NCBI RefSeq assembly: GCF_004210375.1
Contig: NC_134834.1
Location: forward strand, 154,523,290-154,587,289
Length of the DNA: 64,000 bases
Direction of reading: 5' to 3'
Source: Tachypleus tridentatus
Lineage: Eukaryota > Arthropoda > Merostomata > Xiphosura > Limulidae
Part shown: piece after piece, positions 47,815-62,000 of the stretch
Position numbering within the stretch: position 1 is the first letter of the stretch
Layout of the letters: each line of letters opens with the position of its first letter
The notes under the pieces: generated by a model
What the model was told of the DNA's origin: nothing
Databases searched by the model: none
The model's input: the letters and a program-made list of their open reading frames with translations, nothing else
Translations under genes and position numbers: made by a program

Positions 47815-48300
47815 TTAGTTAGTTCTGCTACCCCCACCCAATAACAACATCTTCCTTCCAGTAAAAGAGAGACTTTAAAAGTGAAGGAAGTGGTAAACAG
47901 ATATAAAGTGAAAGTGGGTGGGAAGACAGAGATCCACCATGTAAATCTGTTAAAGAGATACTTCAAAAAGGAATAAAACATAGTAGATGCAGCCATGTAG
48001 GCTATAGGTGTGGCTGTCAGAGATGCAGAACCAGAAGACAGTGACTTCTCTGTAGAAGATAAAGACCTACTACTTCCAAAATTATTGGATTTAGATGAGA
48101 TGTACAAAGACTTTAACACAGGTGAAGAACTGACTGGCAAGAATGAAAAAAGAAGTAGAATATCTACTCTGCAAGTGTACAGATATATTAGGAAAGGCAA
48201 ACCTCAAACAACACAAGATGAAGACAAAAACAAGGGATCCTATTCAGGTGAAGCCCTACTGGAAGGCCCTACATGAAAAGTGATTAACAAAGGAACTGCA
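47815..48300 (+). pseudogene. Gypsy-type pol fragment: integrase C-terminus followed by RT N-terminus
   Basis: KVKEVVNRYKVKVGG, KTEIHHVNLLKRYF at about 47870-47970 is the end of a Gypsy integrase (GPF/Y-type module, ..Y.V.....K.YHVNLLK.Y). About 20 codons later an open frame reads AEPEDSDFSVEDKDLLLPKL and YKDFNTGEEL, an acidic linker as found before RT. Near 48235 another frame gives DPIQVKPYWKALHEK, like the ..PIr.kPYpvp...r start of RT. The order integrase-then-RT is that of Gmr1-like Gypsy elements. It is truncated at both sides and frameshifted. Confidence 0.55.
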
Positions 48301-48659
48301 AATCTTGGTGTAGATTTTATAAGGAGACTTAGTGTAAGAACAGTCATTTTTATGTAGTGTGATAAATATAAATACTTTTCTTGAAGAGGGTCTTATTGTT
48401 GGATATACAAGACTATTTAGTTTAAAGAGTTATTTAGTTTTGTAACAACAGTATTAAAAGTTGATTATTTTAAAAGTGATAGTTATGACAAATTTCATTA
48501 CACAACTCATAAGATCCATACAATGTATGATAGTTCAAATGTTATAAACTTACTTCACATTAGGTGAGCCTTGTGTATTTTTCTCATTGCCCTAAGTGAG
48601 TATTATTACATTCTAACATGTCGTAGTTTGTAGAAAGTTCTAGGTCTCACTTGTCAGTT

Positions 48660-48700
48660 GGGTAAAGTATATATATATATAAGAGAGAGAGAAAAAGTCA
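48660..48700 (+). repeat. (AT)n-(AG)n microsatellite
   Basis: ATATATATATATAAGAGAGAGAGA tract (given in short form) in A+T-rich flank. Confidence 0.8.
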
Positions 48701-49299
48701 TGTCAGAATGAGTGAAGTAAGTTAGACTGTATGATTGTTAGTTCAGCCATAATAAGCAATATCAGAAGTTTCACAGTTCAACAGAGATAAGGAGAACAGA
48801 TTGTTTTGTCAAAGAGTGTTCTAAACTAATTGAAACTGCCTGTGTGAACCTTGACAAAAAGAAGACAATTATAGTTTCTGAATATGACTCTGGTAACCCA
48901 CAGACTTATATAAATGGTAAAAGAGAATATTAACAATTTGTCTTGTTAGTTGTGTTCTGAAGTGACTAAATCTGCTTGTGTGGACATTTGACAAGAAAAA
49001 GGAATTATATGAAACTTCAGTAGACAGAACTGTGACATTCTATAGTGTAAATGTTTGACTTTTTTAATATATTATTTTAAAAAAGTGGATAGTATGTTGT
49101 CTGTTTAATGTTTAAATTTTCTCCAACAAGTCACCTACTGTAAATAATCTGGCCCTGTAAAACCTGAGAATACCAATAAGCCATTTTTTGACCATGCAAA
49201 GGCATTAGTGTGGGCAACATAACACTTAAAGATCCTTACTGTATATAACAAAAGATCAAGATCCAATCAACCATAGAACTGAGAAACAGTATTCAGATG

Positions 49300-52200
49300 A
49301 ATTGGAGAAAAGGATTAATTTCCTTCCTGGTTTGCCAGTGTCTTAGGGAAGAACCTGTCTGAATTCAGGAGAATGTAGATAGAATGATAATGTGTCTTGA
49401 GCATAATAAATGCAAACAACTCCAACTGGAGACATACCTCAAGGGAAAGGTAATACGTGGTACATGAGGCTAAGGTCTTAAGTGCATGTAGAGATAGAAC
49501 ATGAAATACCACCTTAATATATGAGTTACGTAACTGAAATAGTCATTTAGGATGAAGAAACCAAAATGACTTGAAGATGCCAGAGAGCACTTGGAACTAA
49601 AATAATTTTTGACTAGAGTATCTAAAGGCAACTAATAAAAATACCTTATGTAAGGTGGAAGGTGCAAAAAACAGGTAAAAAACAAGTTATAACTGGTACT
49701 TCTATCTGAGAGGTTCAACTTCCTCTCTATAAACCACTATCATTATGTTTGCTATTTCACTTGATAAATCTTTATCATTGGAATATGCATGGCAACCTTA
49801 GAAGTTAACCCCAATGACATTGAAATGGACTGCATATATCTCCCATGCATGAAGCTGGAACTTCAGGAGAGCTGGATGTATGATGTCGGATCTTAGCTGC
49901 CTCTACAGAGATAGCCAAAGAGGAAGTGGAAAAGGTGGGCACTCCTGAAGGTTCTGTAGAAGTCAAAATCAAGGTTGAGCCCTCAACAAATGGTTAGAAT
50001 GAGTCATTATAGTACATTGGGTAACATACAAATCTTTGGAAAGGCCTAGACTTGTAATTTATCCAGTCCTGACTGAATGCATCTATTGACAGTGCCTACG
50101 AGTGAGGTACTGGAGACTAAAATGCTGATAGTTGAGTGCTCAATGCATTGATCATCAGTGTTCTGAACTGAGAACAAATCCAATAAGATAATCTCTGTAT
50201 GATGAGGTGGCAGAGAAACATCTATCATAGTATTGTTCTAATCTAACCACCCTCAAGATCAAAGATGATCTTCAGTAAGGACACTGAGGAATCCAGTTAA
50301 TTCCTGATCATGATCTATTGGGTGCATAAAGGTCATTGAAAGGATCTCATATGTGTTTGTCCCAGAATAATGAGTGATTCAAATGATGCCCATATCTACA
50401 AAAGATAGAAGCATCCTCACAGTGGGAAAAGAGAGGTGAGTTAGAGTTAGACTGCTTGTTCCATTGCATGGATCCCAATGGGAGTCAGCTGAGTCAAACT
50501 GAGATGCGTGTTAAAAAATAACCATCTAAATGATATATTGCGTTTGAGTGTTTCTCACCCTTGATAAGTAAGCATTCCCTTGTTGTTTCTTAAAGTAGAA
50601 TCCTGGTGTGACATTCTGCCAACTAATGAGATGATACCAGCAGTAACCAGTCATCCATTGAATGGCATGTGCACAGGGCTAGGGACTGGAAGTGATGAGA
50701 AATCTCATACAATTTGGTATGAGTGCCAATGCTAGTCTGAAGAGCAGAGACCTGAACTGCAGCACATGACTCTTGTGCACAAAACACACATAGTGGTGGA
50801 ATGCCACCACTATAGACATTTTGATACAAGTCAGCAATATTGAACTTCTACATCTACTATCCTGGTAAAAAAAAATGCAGAGTGAGGAATGATTCCATTG
50901 TGAACCTTGGAAGATCTATGGATTCATATAGACAAGAAAGATTGAGGACTGGATGCCAATCTCCTGTTTTCTTGGGCACAACAAACAAACAGGAATAAAA
51001 CCCTGAAAGAACTGGTATGATTCTCTCTCCACTGTCCCTAGACTAACAAAACTAATAGCTCCAGAACAAGGTTTTGAAATCTGATTATCTGTGGGAGGTG
51101 GAAACACCATAGATCCATTTGATAATGGTGGTCATGATGAGAGCTGAATGACTAATACCAACTCAAGGATCTTTAGTATACATAGATCTGTGGCAAAAAT
51201 TTTCCATATGTCCAGAGATTTACAGAGCTGAGTTACCACATATTCAAAGGCTTATGATATTTGCTACCACTGCTGGTATTCTAACCCAAAGAGGAGGAAC
51301 CTCATGGGTATGGACAAAATCTTTTCTTGGCATTTATAGATAGAGGAGCTGATGTTGGAACACTTGAACCGTGGCAGAACTTAACCCCATACAGGAGCCA
51401 AGGAATGCTGAGACACCAATGACAGACATGAGTACAGACATGTAACATCAACACTTGATTCCAAATGCTCCAGGACACTTGCAAAATCAAGGGGTAGAGA
51501 AAAATGGGCCTCACTGAACTTACAGAGGGCAGCAGTTGGTAGAGAAACATCCTTGAACAATGTCTCTCTGCCCCACAAATCCTGATGCAACAACAGTCTC
51601 TACTTGTCATCAAATTGATGTGGTAAGAGATGAGTTTTTCACAAAAATTGGAGTGATAAGAAATTGTAGCAAGTATACAAGGTGAGAAGAATCCTAGAAA
51701 GTTGTATTCTATCCAGGTTTACAACATACTCCATTTTTTAACCCTAAATTTCCAGGAGTAAGCCTAATCTTTGACAGTTGGAATATGCATCCACTTGGAG
51801 GTTGTATGATAAATCACAGTTCTGACAAATGTGGCAGAACAAAGCTTAGTTGTCCCTTCATGTAACTGAGCACTAAACCTCCCCACATTAAATGCAGTAT
51901 CAGTAGATGGACAAAGAATTAAGTATATGCCCTCAGACCTTTCACCCATCAAGGAAGAAGCAAGATCAAAAGCAACTGGGAAAAAAAAAGACTCAAATAT
52001 CACACTCAATGGACCAATTGAAGAAAAGGAGCTGGAGTCTGACAATCCAAATGTGCCCTCTTGAGAAGTTAACAGAATAAAGGAAGGTACAGGAAAAAGC
52101 AAATCAGTCTCAAGTGAGTGCAGCCCCCCAACTGTTGAGCAATGCTAGGTATTGGATGCCTTTCTTCCCCAGAGGCACAGTGGTGTGTATACATACATAC

Positions 52201-52620
52201 AATACTATAAACCAGATCTCATGGTGGGAGAGAGTATGGATAGCTTTGTGCTTAACTACAAACAAACAAGAAATCAGATGAGGGATAGGAGCGACCTCAT
52301 TTGTCTCTATGCCAGAAACAATAATCCAGGAAGTTATGCTATCAGCAAGCCAAGTTAAAAAATGAGTTTCAATAAAAAACCTAGTAACAAAAGGAACACT
52401 CAAAGTATCTCCAATAGTCATAAAAAAGAGAGGAAATCCATTGATGAATGCTTTTTCCAAGAAAAAGTAATAATACTGTTGATAAAAGATACTTGTATAC
52501 AGTACCAAGCTAGAGGATGATGCATCAATGGAGGTCAAGAGTGTCATGAGATGGATATCACCAACAGCAACCAAGTGGGGAATGAAAAACTGGAGCAAGC
52601 AAGTAAAATTTAGACCAATG
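49300..52620 (-). mobile_element. DIRS-type retroelement remnant
   Basis: Read on the - strand. A gag-like part (52598-51300) has long but degenerate open stretches. The RT begins near 51040 with FFQGFYSCLFVVPKKTGDW and continues VLNLSCLYESIDLPRFTMES, the DIRS pattern GfyS.LFvVPKktGgWRPViDLs.LN...F+ME. Near 50680 the catalytic box reads HSMDDWLLLV (DIRS: YLDDWLL.). Beyond about 50300 RNase H-like text is too decayed to delimit. A one-base shift breaks the RT start. DIRS elements use a tyrosine recombinase; none was recognised here. The right and left edges are approximate. Confidence 0.65.
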
Positions 52621-52639
52621 CTTATTTAGATGGCAAAAG

Positions 52640-55230
52640 GAAGACACCCTATAAGTTGATTAAAGTTGTAATGTGAGAAGAGGTTTAGGAATAAAGAGCA
52701 CACTTATTTGATATATGATTTTACCTACCAGTGGTTTGGATTGACTTCCTACCTAAAGAGTACAGTCCAGTGACATAACAGCATGTGAAGATATGAGTTA
52801 AAGGGGTCATCTCACATACCATAAGACTGATGAGAAAAACCATGAAAAAAAACTGTTTTGTTTGTGCATTAGGATTGTTCAAAATAATCAACTAAATGAA
52901 AGTAGTGTTTCTGATTATTATGGTTTTTGAATAGTTAAATTATCCAGGTCTCATGTGAGAATAGTTAGATGTTATCAGTAAATGAGCCTAATAATTAATT
53001 ACTTATCAAATTCCACTAATCACTTAACTGCATCTGCTAACAATGTGCTGAGATGCAAATAATGGAGGATAAGGTAAAAAATGACAGTGCTAAAAACATT
53101 TAAGTTCTTTGAACACATTTTTTAATCATCAACTGATGCTGCTACCTACAACATTCCTGCTGTTTGAAGGTTACATTAAAAATATGTTGTATATGAAAGT
53201 CAGATTTTAAATCATTTTGTTCATAAAGTTACTTCTGAAAGACTGCAATAAGTTTCTTCGATATACCTAGCACATTGTTAAAACTGTATTCTATAGTCAC
53301 CTGGTTTTTAACTTTCACCTTGGAAATTAAATAAATAATTTATTCTGCTCTGTAGACTTATGCCACTTAACTGCAAGAACTACAGGGATTAATCTGCATG
53401 AGAAAAATTGAAGATTCATGCCTATTAATAATTGCAGATTAGTAATAACAGACTACTTAACAGCTGTTTAATGAGAATAAAGGATAATGAGTTAGATGCA
53501 AATTTTTCTGCAGTATTCTAAAATTATTGTTTGCAAGTTCCAAATAACAGTTTAGCATTAATCCTTTTTCATTATATCCAGCGAGAGTTTAGGAATTATA
53601 TTATGAACATTTCAACATTAAACTCTTAACAAAATTTAGGCTAGATCAAAACAAGGAGCATTTCCATTACATTTTTAAATGTTACTAGATGTGTAAGTTA
53701 ATGTGGCATTTTGTTGTTGTGGCATATTTGAAATTAGGGTTGTAAGAGATGGCCATTTGATATTCTTTCTAATTTTCTTTGGCAGTAAAATTAATCTGAG
53801 TTGTTGCTTTATGGGTTGTTTAGGTCTTGTATCTATGATGTATGTGGCAGATATTTTAAAGTCAGCAACAAGGTAGTGATGGTTGATATATTCGTTTCGG
53901 GTAACTTCAGCTTCTTGTCTTCATATCTTAGTAAATGCAACTTTAATTTGAAGATGGGAAACCAAAACTATTTGAAGCATTGAGATGAATCAATCATCTC
54001 TACCACAGGCTGCTGCTGACCATAAAGAAAAATACACAACAAAGTATTCTTAACACTTTTCTTAGGTGGTGAAGCAGCTAACTGTGATTGACAACAGAAA
54101 TTTTACTAAAGTAACTTACTGACACCTTCTTCATAGTTGTATAACTATGAAATAGAAACTGGTAAATAGTATTCATAGTTACCATTTACAGTGGAACTCC
54201 AATGTATAATATCTTCTGACTTGTGGCTGGTGTTATTTGGTAGGGAGCAGATATTGAGATGTCAGCTTGATTTTAAGTAGAAATACCTCACTATGATTCT
54301 TATCTCAGTTAACTTTGGTCATTTTCAGTAATTTATACGAGTTCCAATACTGTCTTATTGTGACATTAAATCACAGAAAATTTTATTATTTGCACAAAAT
54401 TTACTTCATGATGAAAAGTTATGGAGATGCTGCTGCTTGAATTTTTTGTAGCTACAGAAATATGTTTGATAACATAATGGCCACTTGTGTGTTAGAATGG
54501 GTAATTATGGGGAAGTTTTGTAGTTTGATGATGTATTTTAGAACTTATGAATGCTTTGATAAAAGTAATGTGGAAACCATGCAAAAAACATACGGCTTAG
54601 AATTATTGAAAATTATACACTAAGTTTCTTTTAACTTGCAAACATTTAAATCCTATTTTATGATGTAAGTTTTATATTATTTAAGCTTGTAAATCTTAAA
54701 CTTTAAAACAACTGAAACAAGTCATTTATGTATCCATAACTCCATCATGTCCGATTATTTGTTATTCAAGAGGAAAAAAAATTTTATCCTATTACCTAAC
54801 CTGTTAGCAGTTTTAAAAATTCAGTGAAATAGAAACTGGTTATGTTAGCAAAACATTAAGCATTCAGAGTGAATCTTAGTGTTTGATTAATTTACCAGAA
54901 TCAGTTGAGTTTCGTTTTTAGGTTGTAATTTAACAAAGAAGATAGGTTGACAAAAGAACTAAATAAATTTCCTGTGAAACACCATAAATGAGAGTGTTTT
55001 TATAAATCACCACTACAGCTTCCCAATGATTTAATTTTAGTACAGTCTACTAACGCAGTTGATGAATGACCTGACAAGGTCACTAGAAACTTGTTTACTA
55101 CAATGCATTAGTATGGTGACAATAATATTACCAATTGCCAATAGCATAACTTCTTTTACTTCAAAGACTGATTTTCTTGGGTATTTTATAACACAACGCA
55201 CATAATTTCTATACATACACACACTCGCAC
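52640..55230. other. Intergenic A+T-rich stretch
   Basis: No gene recognised; a 60-codon open frame at 53801-53983 has no similarity I can name. Confidence 0.4.
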
Positions 55231-55959
55231 ATATTTATATATATCTATTTATTTACACAAAATTTTTAATGATTTGGCATCACACTAATTATTGACACAC
55301 CATCAGAAAATAATGCTTAACATGAAGGTATACAGTAACAAAGGGTAACAAATGAGTCATTTGGAAATAGTCACAGGTGGTTACCTTCTAGAGTCAGAGA
55401 ACTGGCTCCAAGAAACATGAACGTGGTTGACTGTTACTACTCATTATCTGCTTCACAACTGATATTAACAACAACCATGTCATTTCTAGATACAGCAGAG
55501 GAATGACTACTGAAATGGACTGTAGTACAACAGATAACAAGAAAGAACAATGCCTGGGTTGCTGCAACAACAGTGCTTGATGAAGATCTAACAATACTAC
55601 AGCTATTCACAAACAAGGCTCTACAGAAAATGAAGAATAGCATATAAACACTGTTTATATCGAAATACTGAACAAAATTTCATCAAGAATATAAATACAA
55701 CTTTAGTGTTTTAGACTATATTTCCAGAGATGTTAGGAAATACAAACTTAATGATACTTGGAGATCATATATCCTCATAAATCACATTGAAAATGCATAC
55801 AATCTCTCATTCTTTGCTAACTTAAGACTCAATTCTCCACTAAAACAATCTCTAAACAATTCTATAAAATATGTTATTTTAGCTTTCTGGCAGTAATAAG
55901 TTAATCTGACTTTAAAATATTTTTCTCATAAAGTGTACAAACCTGAATAAAATAATTTA

Positions 55960-56088
55960 TCACAGGGAGGTTACTTCTGACCATTCATTAGCAACAGACA
56001 CCAATGTAGAGAGCTCTGAATGAAGTTTGTATTCCTCTTCACATTTGGCAATTTTCTCTTCATATTCTTTTTCTATTCTTTCATAAGC
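55960..56088 (-). CDS. Probable PLC-beta last coding exon with stop
   Basis: Acceptor AATACATCTGCAG, 42 codons starting AYERIEKEYEEKIAK, ending NEWSEVTSL and TGA. The helix breaks near the end. A possible - strand AATAAA lies at 55253-55248, about 700 bases on; no closer signal is convincing. Confidence 0.75.
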   Translation of the reverse strand, partial: AYERIEKEYEEKIAKCEEEYKLHSELSTLVSVANEWSEVTSL

Positions 56089-59000
56089 CTGCAGATGTAT
56101 TTATAAAGATTATTTATGCATTGAAAACCAGTAGTGTAATGTTTATAAGCTTGTAGAAACGTTTATTTGTACACTGGAAATATGTAAAGTAGTTTTAATT
56201 CCTAAGCCTAGAGACATACAAAGTACCTATTAATATAGGTATTGAGTAGCAACTTTAATTGATGGTCTACGGGCATTTTTTTCCTCTTGATTTTTTAAAG
56301 TTATAAATGTAAAAATCAGCCACTTGTAGGAGTATTTGCATTGATTACTTTTCATGTTATTTAATAGCAATTCAAGTAGCTTAAACTATATTTTATATAT
56401 AGTGTATGTGTTGTTTCCAAAATAAACAAATGGTATTAACCACTTAAGATGGAAGGAGGGGGATATTACCTATACTTATCTTAATGTTTAATTGCCTAAC
56501 ATATAGGCAAAATACTTTGTGTACACTTATAAGGCTTCATAGAGAAAGATGATTTTTACTGGTTTCTGGAAATAACACTAGGGGTCTGACTATAATAACT
56601 ATTCACTATTGTCACCACTACTTTGATTATTGAATCTCTTTTGGAAATACTCTTAGATATTGCATAACATAATAATTCCCAAGGAATAAAAGAACCTGTC
56701 TGCAATGGTGCTTAACAGTTGAGGAAATGGTGTTAGACTTGAGAAATAGACCTGCATCTTCTGAAATGAAACTACCTCTCTCACCCAAAGCTATCTCAAT
56801 CTTGGTTTCCTCTCTAGGTTACCTCTTTATTGCTAATAGCACAATAGTTTTTTTAAACATCTTAATTTTTGTACCATTTCAGAATATGTGTTAATCATGT
56901 GACTACCTTCCACCAAGCATACTGTATAATCTATACTAGTACAGGTAATTCTCCCTTCCATTCTAGAACAATCCTCACTTTTTTGATTGGTATCTCAGTG
57001 TACAGGCATGTGTTTTAACTTGTTCTCTATGAGATTACAAAATTATGATTGTGCTTAATCACCAATTTATATCAGTTTCAACTTCTTGTGCTTGATTTCC
57101 ATTGTTTCTACTTATTTCTTTTAGAAATATTTCTGTTTCCAAATTCTAATTTGTTCATATGAATTTGAGATTTAATATGGCAGATGATGAAAGTCATGCA
57201 ATAACAGACAATGGTTCTGACACAAGTCACAAAATCTCAGAGTTGACCATGCCTGTTGGGGAAGCACATGTTTTAGTTCACTGAGTGTTCTTGTCTTTTG
57301 TTCAGCCAACAATTTCTTCGTTTCGCGTTACGATTTTTTGAGAGGAAGAATATAACTATTGTGTCGAAATTTCTTTCTACAGCACTTTCCACCTATTACT
57401 ATGTCTCCATGTAATCTACTGGAGTAGGTATTGTTCCTTTTCCCAGGAGATCTAGGGTAACAGATGCTTCCTTGGCAAGTTGGGGGATTAACTACATTCC
57501 TCAAAAATTTTAGGTTGGTGATCAGTTGAGAAGATTTCTCTCCATATCAATATCATGGAAACCTTGGTAATTTCTCAGGCTCTATAATTTCCTTCTGCTC
57601 CTACAAGGGCAGGTGATTATAACTGATTCTGAAAATTCTACTGTTGTCAGTTATATCATCAATGCAAGGGGAAACCAAGTCCAGATCTCCTCTACTAGAC
57701 TAAATGACCATGACATGATGGTTCTGGCATGTCATGTTCATGGAATTATGGTTCTTGAAGCTAATTGTTTATCCCATCTCAACCAGGTTCTCTCAGTAAA
57801 GTGGTTGTTTCTTCCTCACATATTTTTGTGGATGGTGCATTTTCAACTGGAACACCACAATTATGTGCATTTGCCACTGATTAGAATGCTAACTTCTTTC
57901 CTTTCGGTCTCCAGTTTCTCATCCCTCAGCTCTGGGGGTGTATGATCTACAGAGTCATTTTCCTTATCCAGACCTCTTCTTTTCATGTTCTGCTGGTTGT
58001 TCTGTACTTGCCAACTCAAATATAGTTCTCTTTGCTCTAGCCCTTACTGGAGCAGTAGCCCCTGCCATTATCTCTGTAATGATTGTTTCTCCAACAACCA
58101 TGACTGAACACATTTCATCCCAATATAATCAGACTCCACATTTACATATAAATTTTGACCAGTTCTTTGCCTCAGCTCAGGGATTCACTCTCATCTAATA
58201 TCTTTCCTTGTCCATACCATTTGCTCTTCCTCTTTGTCTATGTACCAGAAGCATTGGCCTATTTGCTATGGATTCTGACCATTCCATCTTGCTGTTCTTC
58301 ACCTGGCTGGTTGATCAGAGTTTGTTTCAATTTTTGCTTACTATAGAGCTGCCCTATCAACTACCTGCCATTTTTCACTTCATAAAGCCCTCTCTTCCCC
58401 GGTTATTCCCATCCTTATCCATTCCTTTCACTATATTCCTATGTTCTGCGATATATAGGGAATCTCAATGTTGTCCTCAATGCCCTATCCAATTCTCCCT
58501 TTGAATCTGTTGTATGAAAAGTCACCATCAACATATTGTTTCTTTGCACCAAATTCATCATCTATTCTAACTATGCCTTTAGCTGCTCAAAACTGCTGTC
58601 CTATGGACAACTCCCAATACATTTGTCACTGATCAATTGCACAAATGTCTTTCTTGGGCAGGTTTCATTATCCACCTATGGTGATTCTACACACAACTAT
58701 TCACCTTTTAATAAGGTAAGTCAATATATTATTATTTGTTATCTTATTACACTAATATACATCATATTTCAGGATCTCACCTCATGGTGGGTGTTGTCTA
58801 GTCAGGTACACTGAATATTATATTTTAACACTAAATCTGTATACCTCTGTAATGTTCAATGTGGAGACTGAATGTATCTTTAAGACCACTGGCGATGTGT
58901 GTGTATTTCTGTTTTTCAATTATCATATTATTATTATATGTTAGATAAAAGACCATCATAGCTCATATGTACCCTCTCAGTGAGAATAAGACTATCATTA

Positions 59001-62000
59001 TCATACTTATTATTGTTTTTGCCTAGCTGACCACACTTGTTAATCACAAAATAAATTTCTCATGCAAGGTGCTTCCAACAGATGTTGTTTTCTGCCTGGA
59101 TGGACTGCCCTTGATATACTCAACAGTATCCTAAGGTACTTTCTCTGGGATGTTTTTGCCTGGAAACCACACTTGGCCTAATCCTCTGATTGTTTTTTTG
59201 TAAAATGCACTTGCTGATCCATGTAATCTTGTGCAAGGCACTTCCACTGGATGTTTTTTAGCCCAGGCAAACCACATTTGATCTTACAATCTTGTGCAAA
59301 GCACTTCCACTGGATGTTTTTTAGCCCAGGCAAACCACATTTGATCTTACAATCTTGTGCAAAGCACTTCCACTGGATGTTTTTTAGCCCAGGCAAACCA
59401 CATTTGATCTTACAATCTTGTGCAAAGCACTTCCACTGCCCAGGTGGACCATACTTGGCCTAGTCATACAGAATGTATGGTCCTTTAGCCCTAGTCATGT
59501 ATAATTATACCAAATTATCAGGCATCTTATTACGACCAACTATCACTTTGTCCCATACTGACACTTGCTACATTTGTGAATGAATTATACACTATCTGTT
59601 GGCAATGAGCTCATTCTTGATTACCTGATGATTTTTCATCAAACTACTTCTCCAAAGCACTTCCCCTCAACTTTTTATTTTCTGATAGGGAGGATTGCTC
59701 TTGTTACAATATCTCATAAGATGTTCTGACTGGTTGGCCAGCAACTGACATGTTCCAGTGGGCCCCAAGATTCTACCTTTAGCACATACTTATTTAGGCC
59801 TGTTGTTGATCCCACACTAGACATTCCATTTTTGTTCATGCTAGAGTTGAGCAGCGCTTCTTTTAAGAATGGTCCTATACATCTCTTTCTTCAGGCTATA
59901 GTGCCTGCCTACTACATGCTCTCCTATGTGTATTACTGTATTCATTACTAACTGATGAGCATACCTGTTCCAGAGGTAGTGCTATAAACCACAGTTATGC
60001 CTTTTCTTATTTCAGCACAACTGTTCTTTCAAGACCGTATTCAATCAAGTAGAGAGCAACTATCATATGAGCCTTCCCCTGCCCCTTTTCCTTTACAGTG
60101 TGCAATTTTAGATTTGGGTGAGAGGAGGTAGTACTGTTTGCAAGTTAACATTTTATAACAGAGAAAATGTATTTCTGATAGGTACTTACCACTTACCACC
60201 CTTAATTCATACTGACATGCCAGTGTTTTAAGTTTGCACATGCCAATTCTTAAAATTGAGAATTTTGCTAGTATAGATGAAGCAGTATGATTTGTGGAAG
60301 GCAGTCACATGATCAGCATGTGTTCTTAAATGACATTAAAATGAAAGGGTGAAAGGCTTGTTTGCTATTAGTGATAACATTTACTAGCAATACTTAGAAG
60401 GCAAACAAAGTTCAACATATCTTTGGATTAGAGCAGATGAATACCAACTGGAAATACATTTTCAGCATAGGAAAATGTTATCTTCAGAAAGCTCCATAAT
60501 TAGAAGTCAAGACAGGTGAGATCAAGGGAGCATGGTGGAAATAGTAAAATTTAGGCTCTTAGTTACCACTTCTGTCATACCTGATCTAGTTACCAATTGT
60601 CAAATTATTCTTTAATAATTTAAAATAACACAAATACAAAAATAACTATCCAACAAATATGCACAAGCTAATGACATCTGATCTGTACTGATGTACTCAA
60701 CTTCATGTAGTCCTTACAATATCCCAGATACACTTTTAAAAAAAAACAAAAAAACAGTTTTTTTTTAAATAAGTACAAAGCAAATTCATACACTGGAAAG
60801 GTTATAACAAACTGATTTTTAAGAAAATAACAACTCACAGTTTTTCTTTCTTCCTCTAATTTTCTCTTCACTTCTTCATGTTCTTTCTGTAACAAAGCCC
60901 TCTTTTTCTCCAGAGATACACTAAACTACAAAATGATACATCGCATTTGAATTACTTTATAAAAACCCTTCTCAAGAAGATAATTGAAAAAGGAAATTGT
61001 TAGCAAATTGAAAGTTTAGTTTAGGATTAAACTTTCTCAAAAGTAACTTAAAGGTTTTAAAATACTTTTCAGTCTCTAAACTTCACAAAATTAGTTTGTA
61101 CATTTTATTTGTTTGTTCCTTTATTGGGTTAATTTTCAATTTTGTTATTAAAAGATTTCTTTATTACCAAATTCATAATTAAACATTGTTGGTTTAATGT
61201 TCTTTTTTGCAATAGAATCTTTGTGCAGATGGATTTGGACAAGCTAAAAACTTGCAAAGATGTGGAAAGTTGATGTTAAAAACACACTACCTTTCTGGGA
61301 ATCACCTAATAACTACACATAGTTTGCTAAGATAACTTGTCTGTTTCACCAACTACATTTAGATATATCATGCCATTTCACAGTTCAACCGTTCATTGTT
61401 ATATCAATGTTAATTTTTTTTTAAACCATTAACAATATTAGGGTCAAAAACCTGCTTGATACTCACCCTTTGTCTTTCTGTCACTGCTTGCTCTATTAAC
61501 TTTTGTTGAAGCTCTCTCTTTATTCTGTAATAAATTTTTTAATGGGCAGGTCAGTAAACTCGTAACTTATTGAATAGTTAGAATAGCTCTGTTGTTAAAC
61601 AAACACTTCAATGCGTATAATGTTTCCTTTTTTTATAATGCATGTTATACTGCAATTAATAAAATCTGATACACATACCCAAGTTAGATACACCTTCATC
61701 ACGAGTATATAGACAGAAAAATAAGATTTAACTTTTAACGTATACTGCGAGAGTAAAAATAACATTATGTTATGTCTTCAATTACTAAAAATCTTCTATT
61801 AAGAACTATTACCTGACAAGTAACAAGTTTTCACTTTTTTCTAGTCTTCATTACCTTTTATTCTTGATCACACTAGTATCCAGGTTTTCTTACAGAATGT
61901 TAATTATTTGCATTAAAAGTACTTTTTTCTCAGTTTTATAGTTATTAACATATTTGTTCCACACTTGTTTCCTCCTCTTATTGCTAACCATTCTTTTACA

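Noticed and set aside
48010..48276. 88-codon open frame as a small host gene
   Set aside because: It continues the Gypsy integrase tail and leads into an RT-like start, so it is a pol linker remnant.
52110..52598. 162-codon - strand open frame as a host gene
   Set aside because: It lies just upstream of DIRS reverse transcriptase on the same strand and is better explained as decayed gag; no splice structure or host similarity.
53801..53983. 60-codon open frame
   Set aside because: No similarity, no splice signals and a length expected by chance in this composition.
59178..59463. Repetitive 70-codon open frames on both strands
   Set aside because: They arise only because the minisatellite period (63) is divisible by three.
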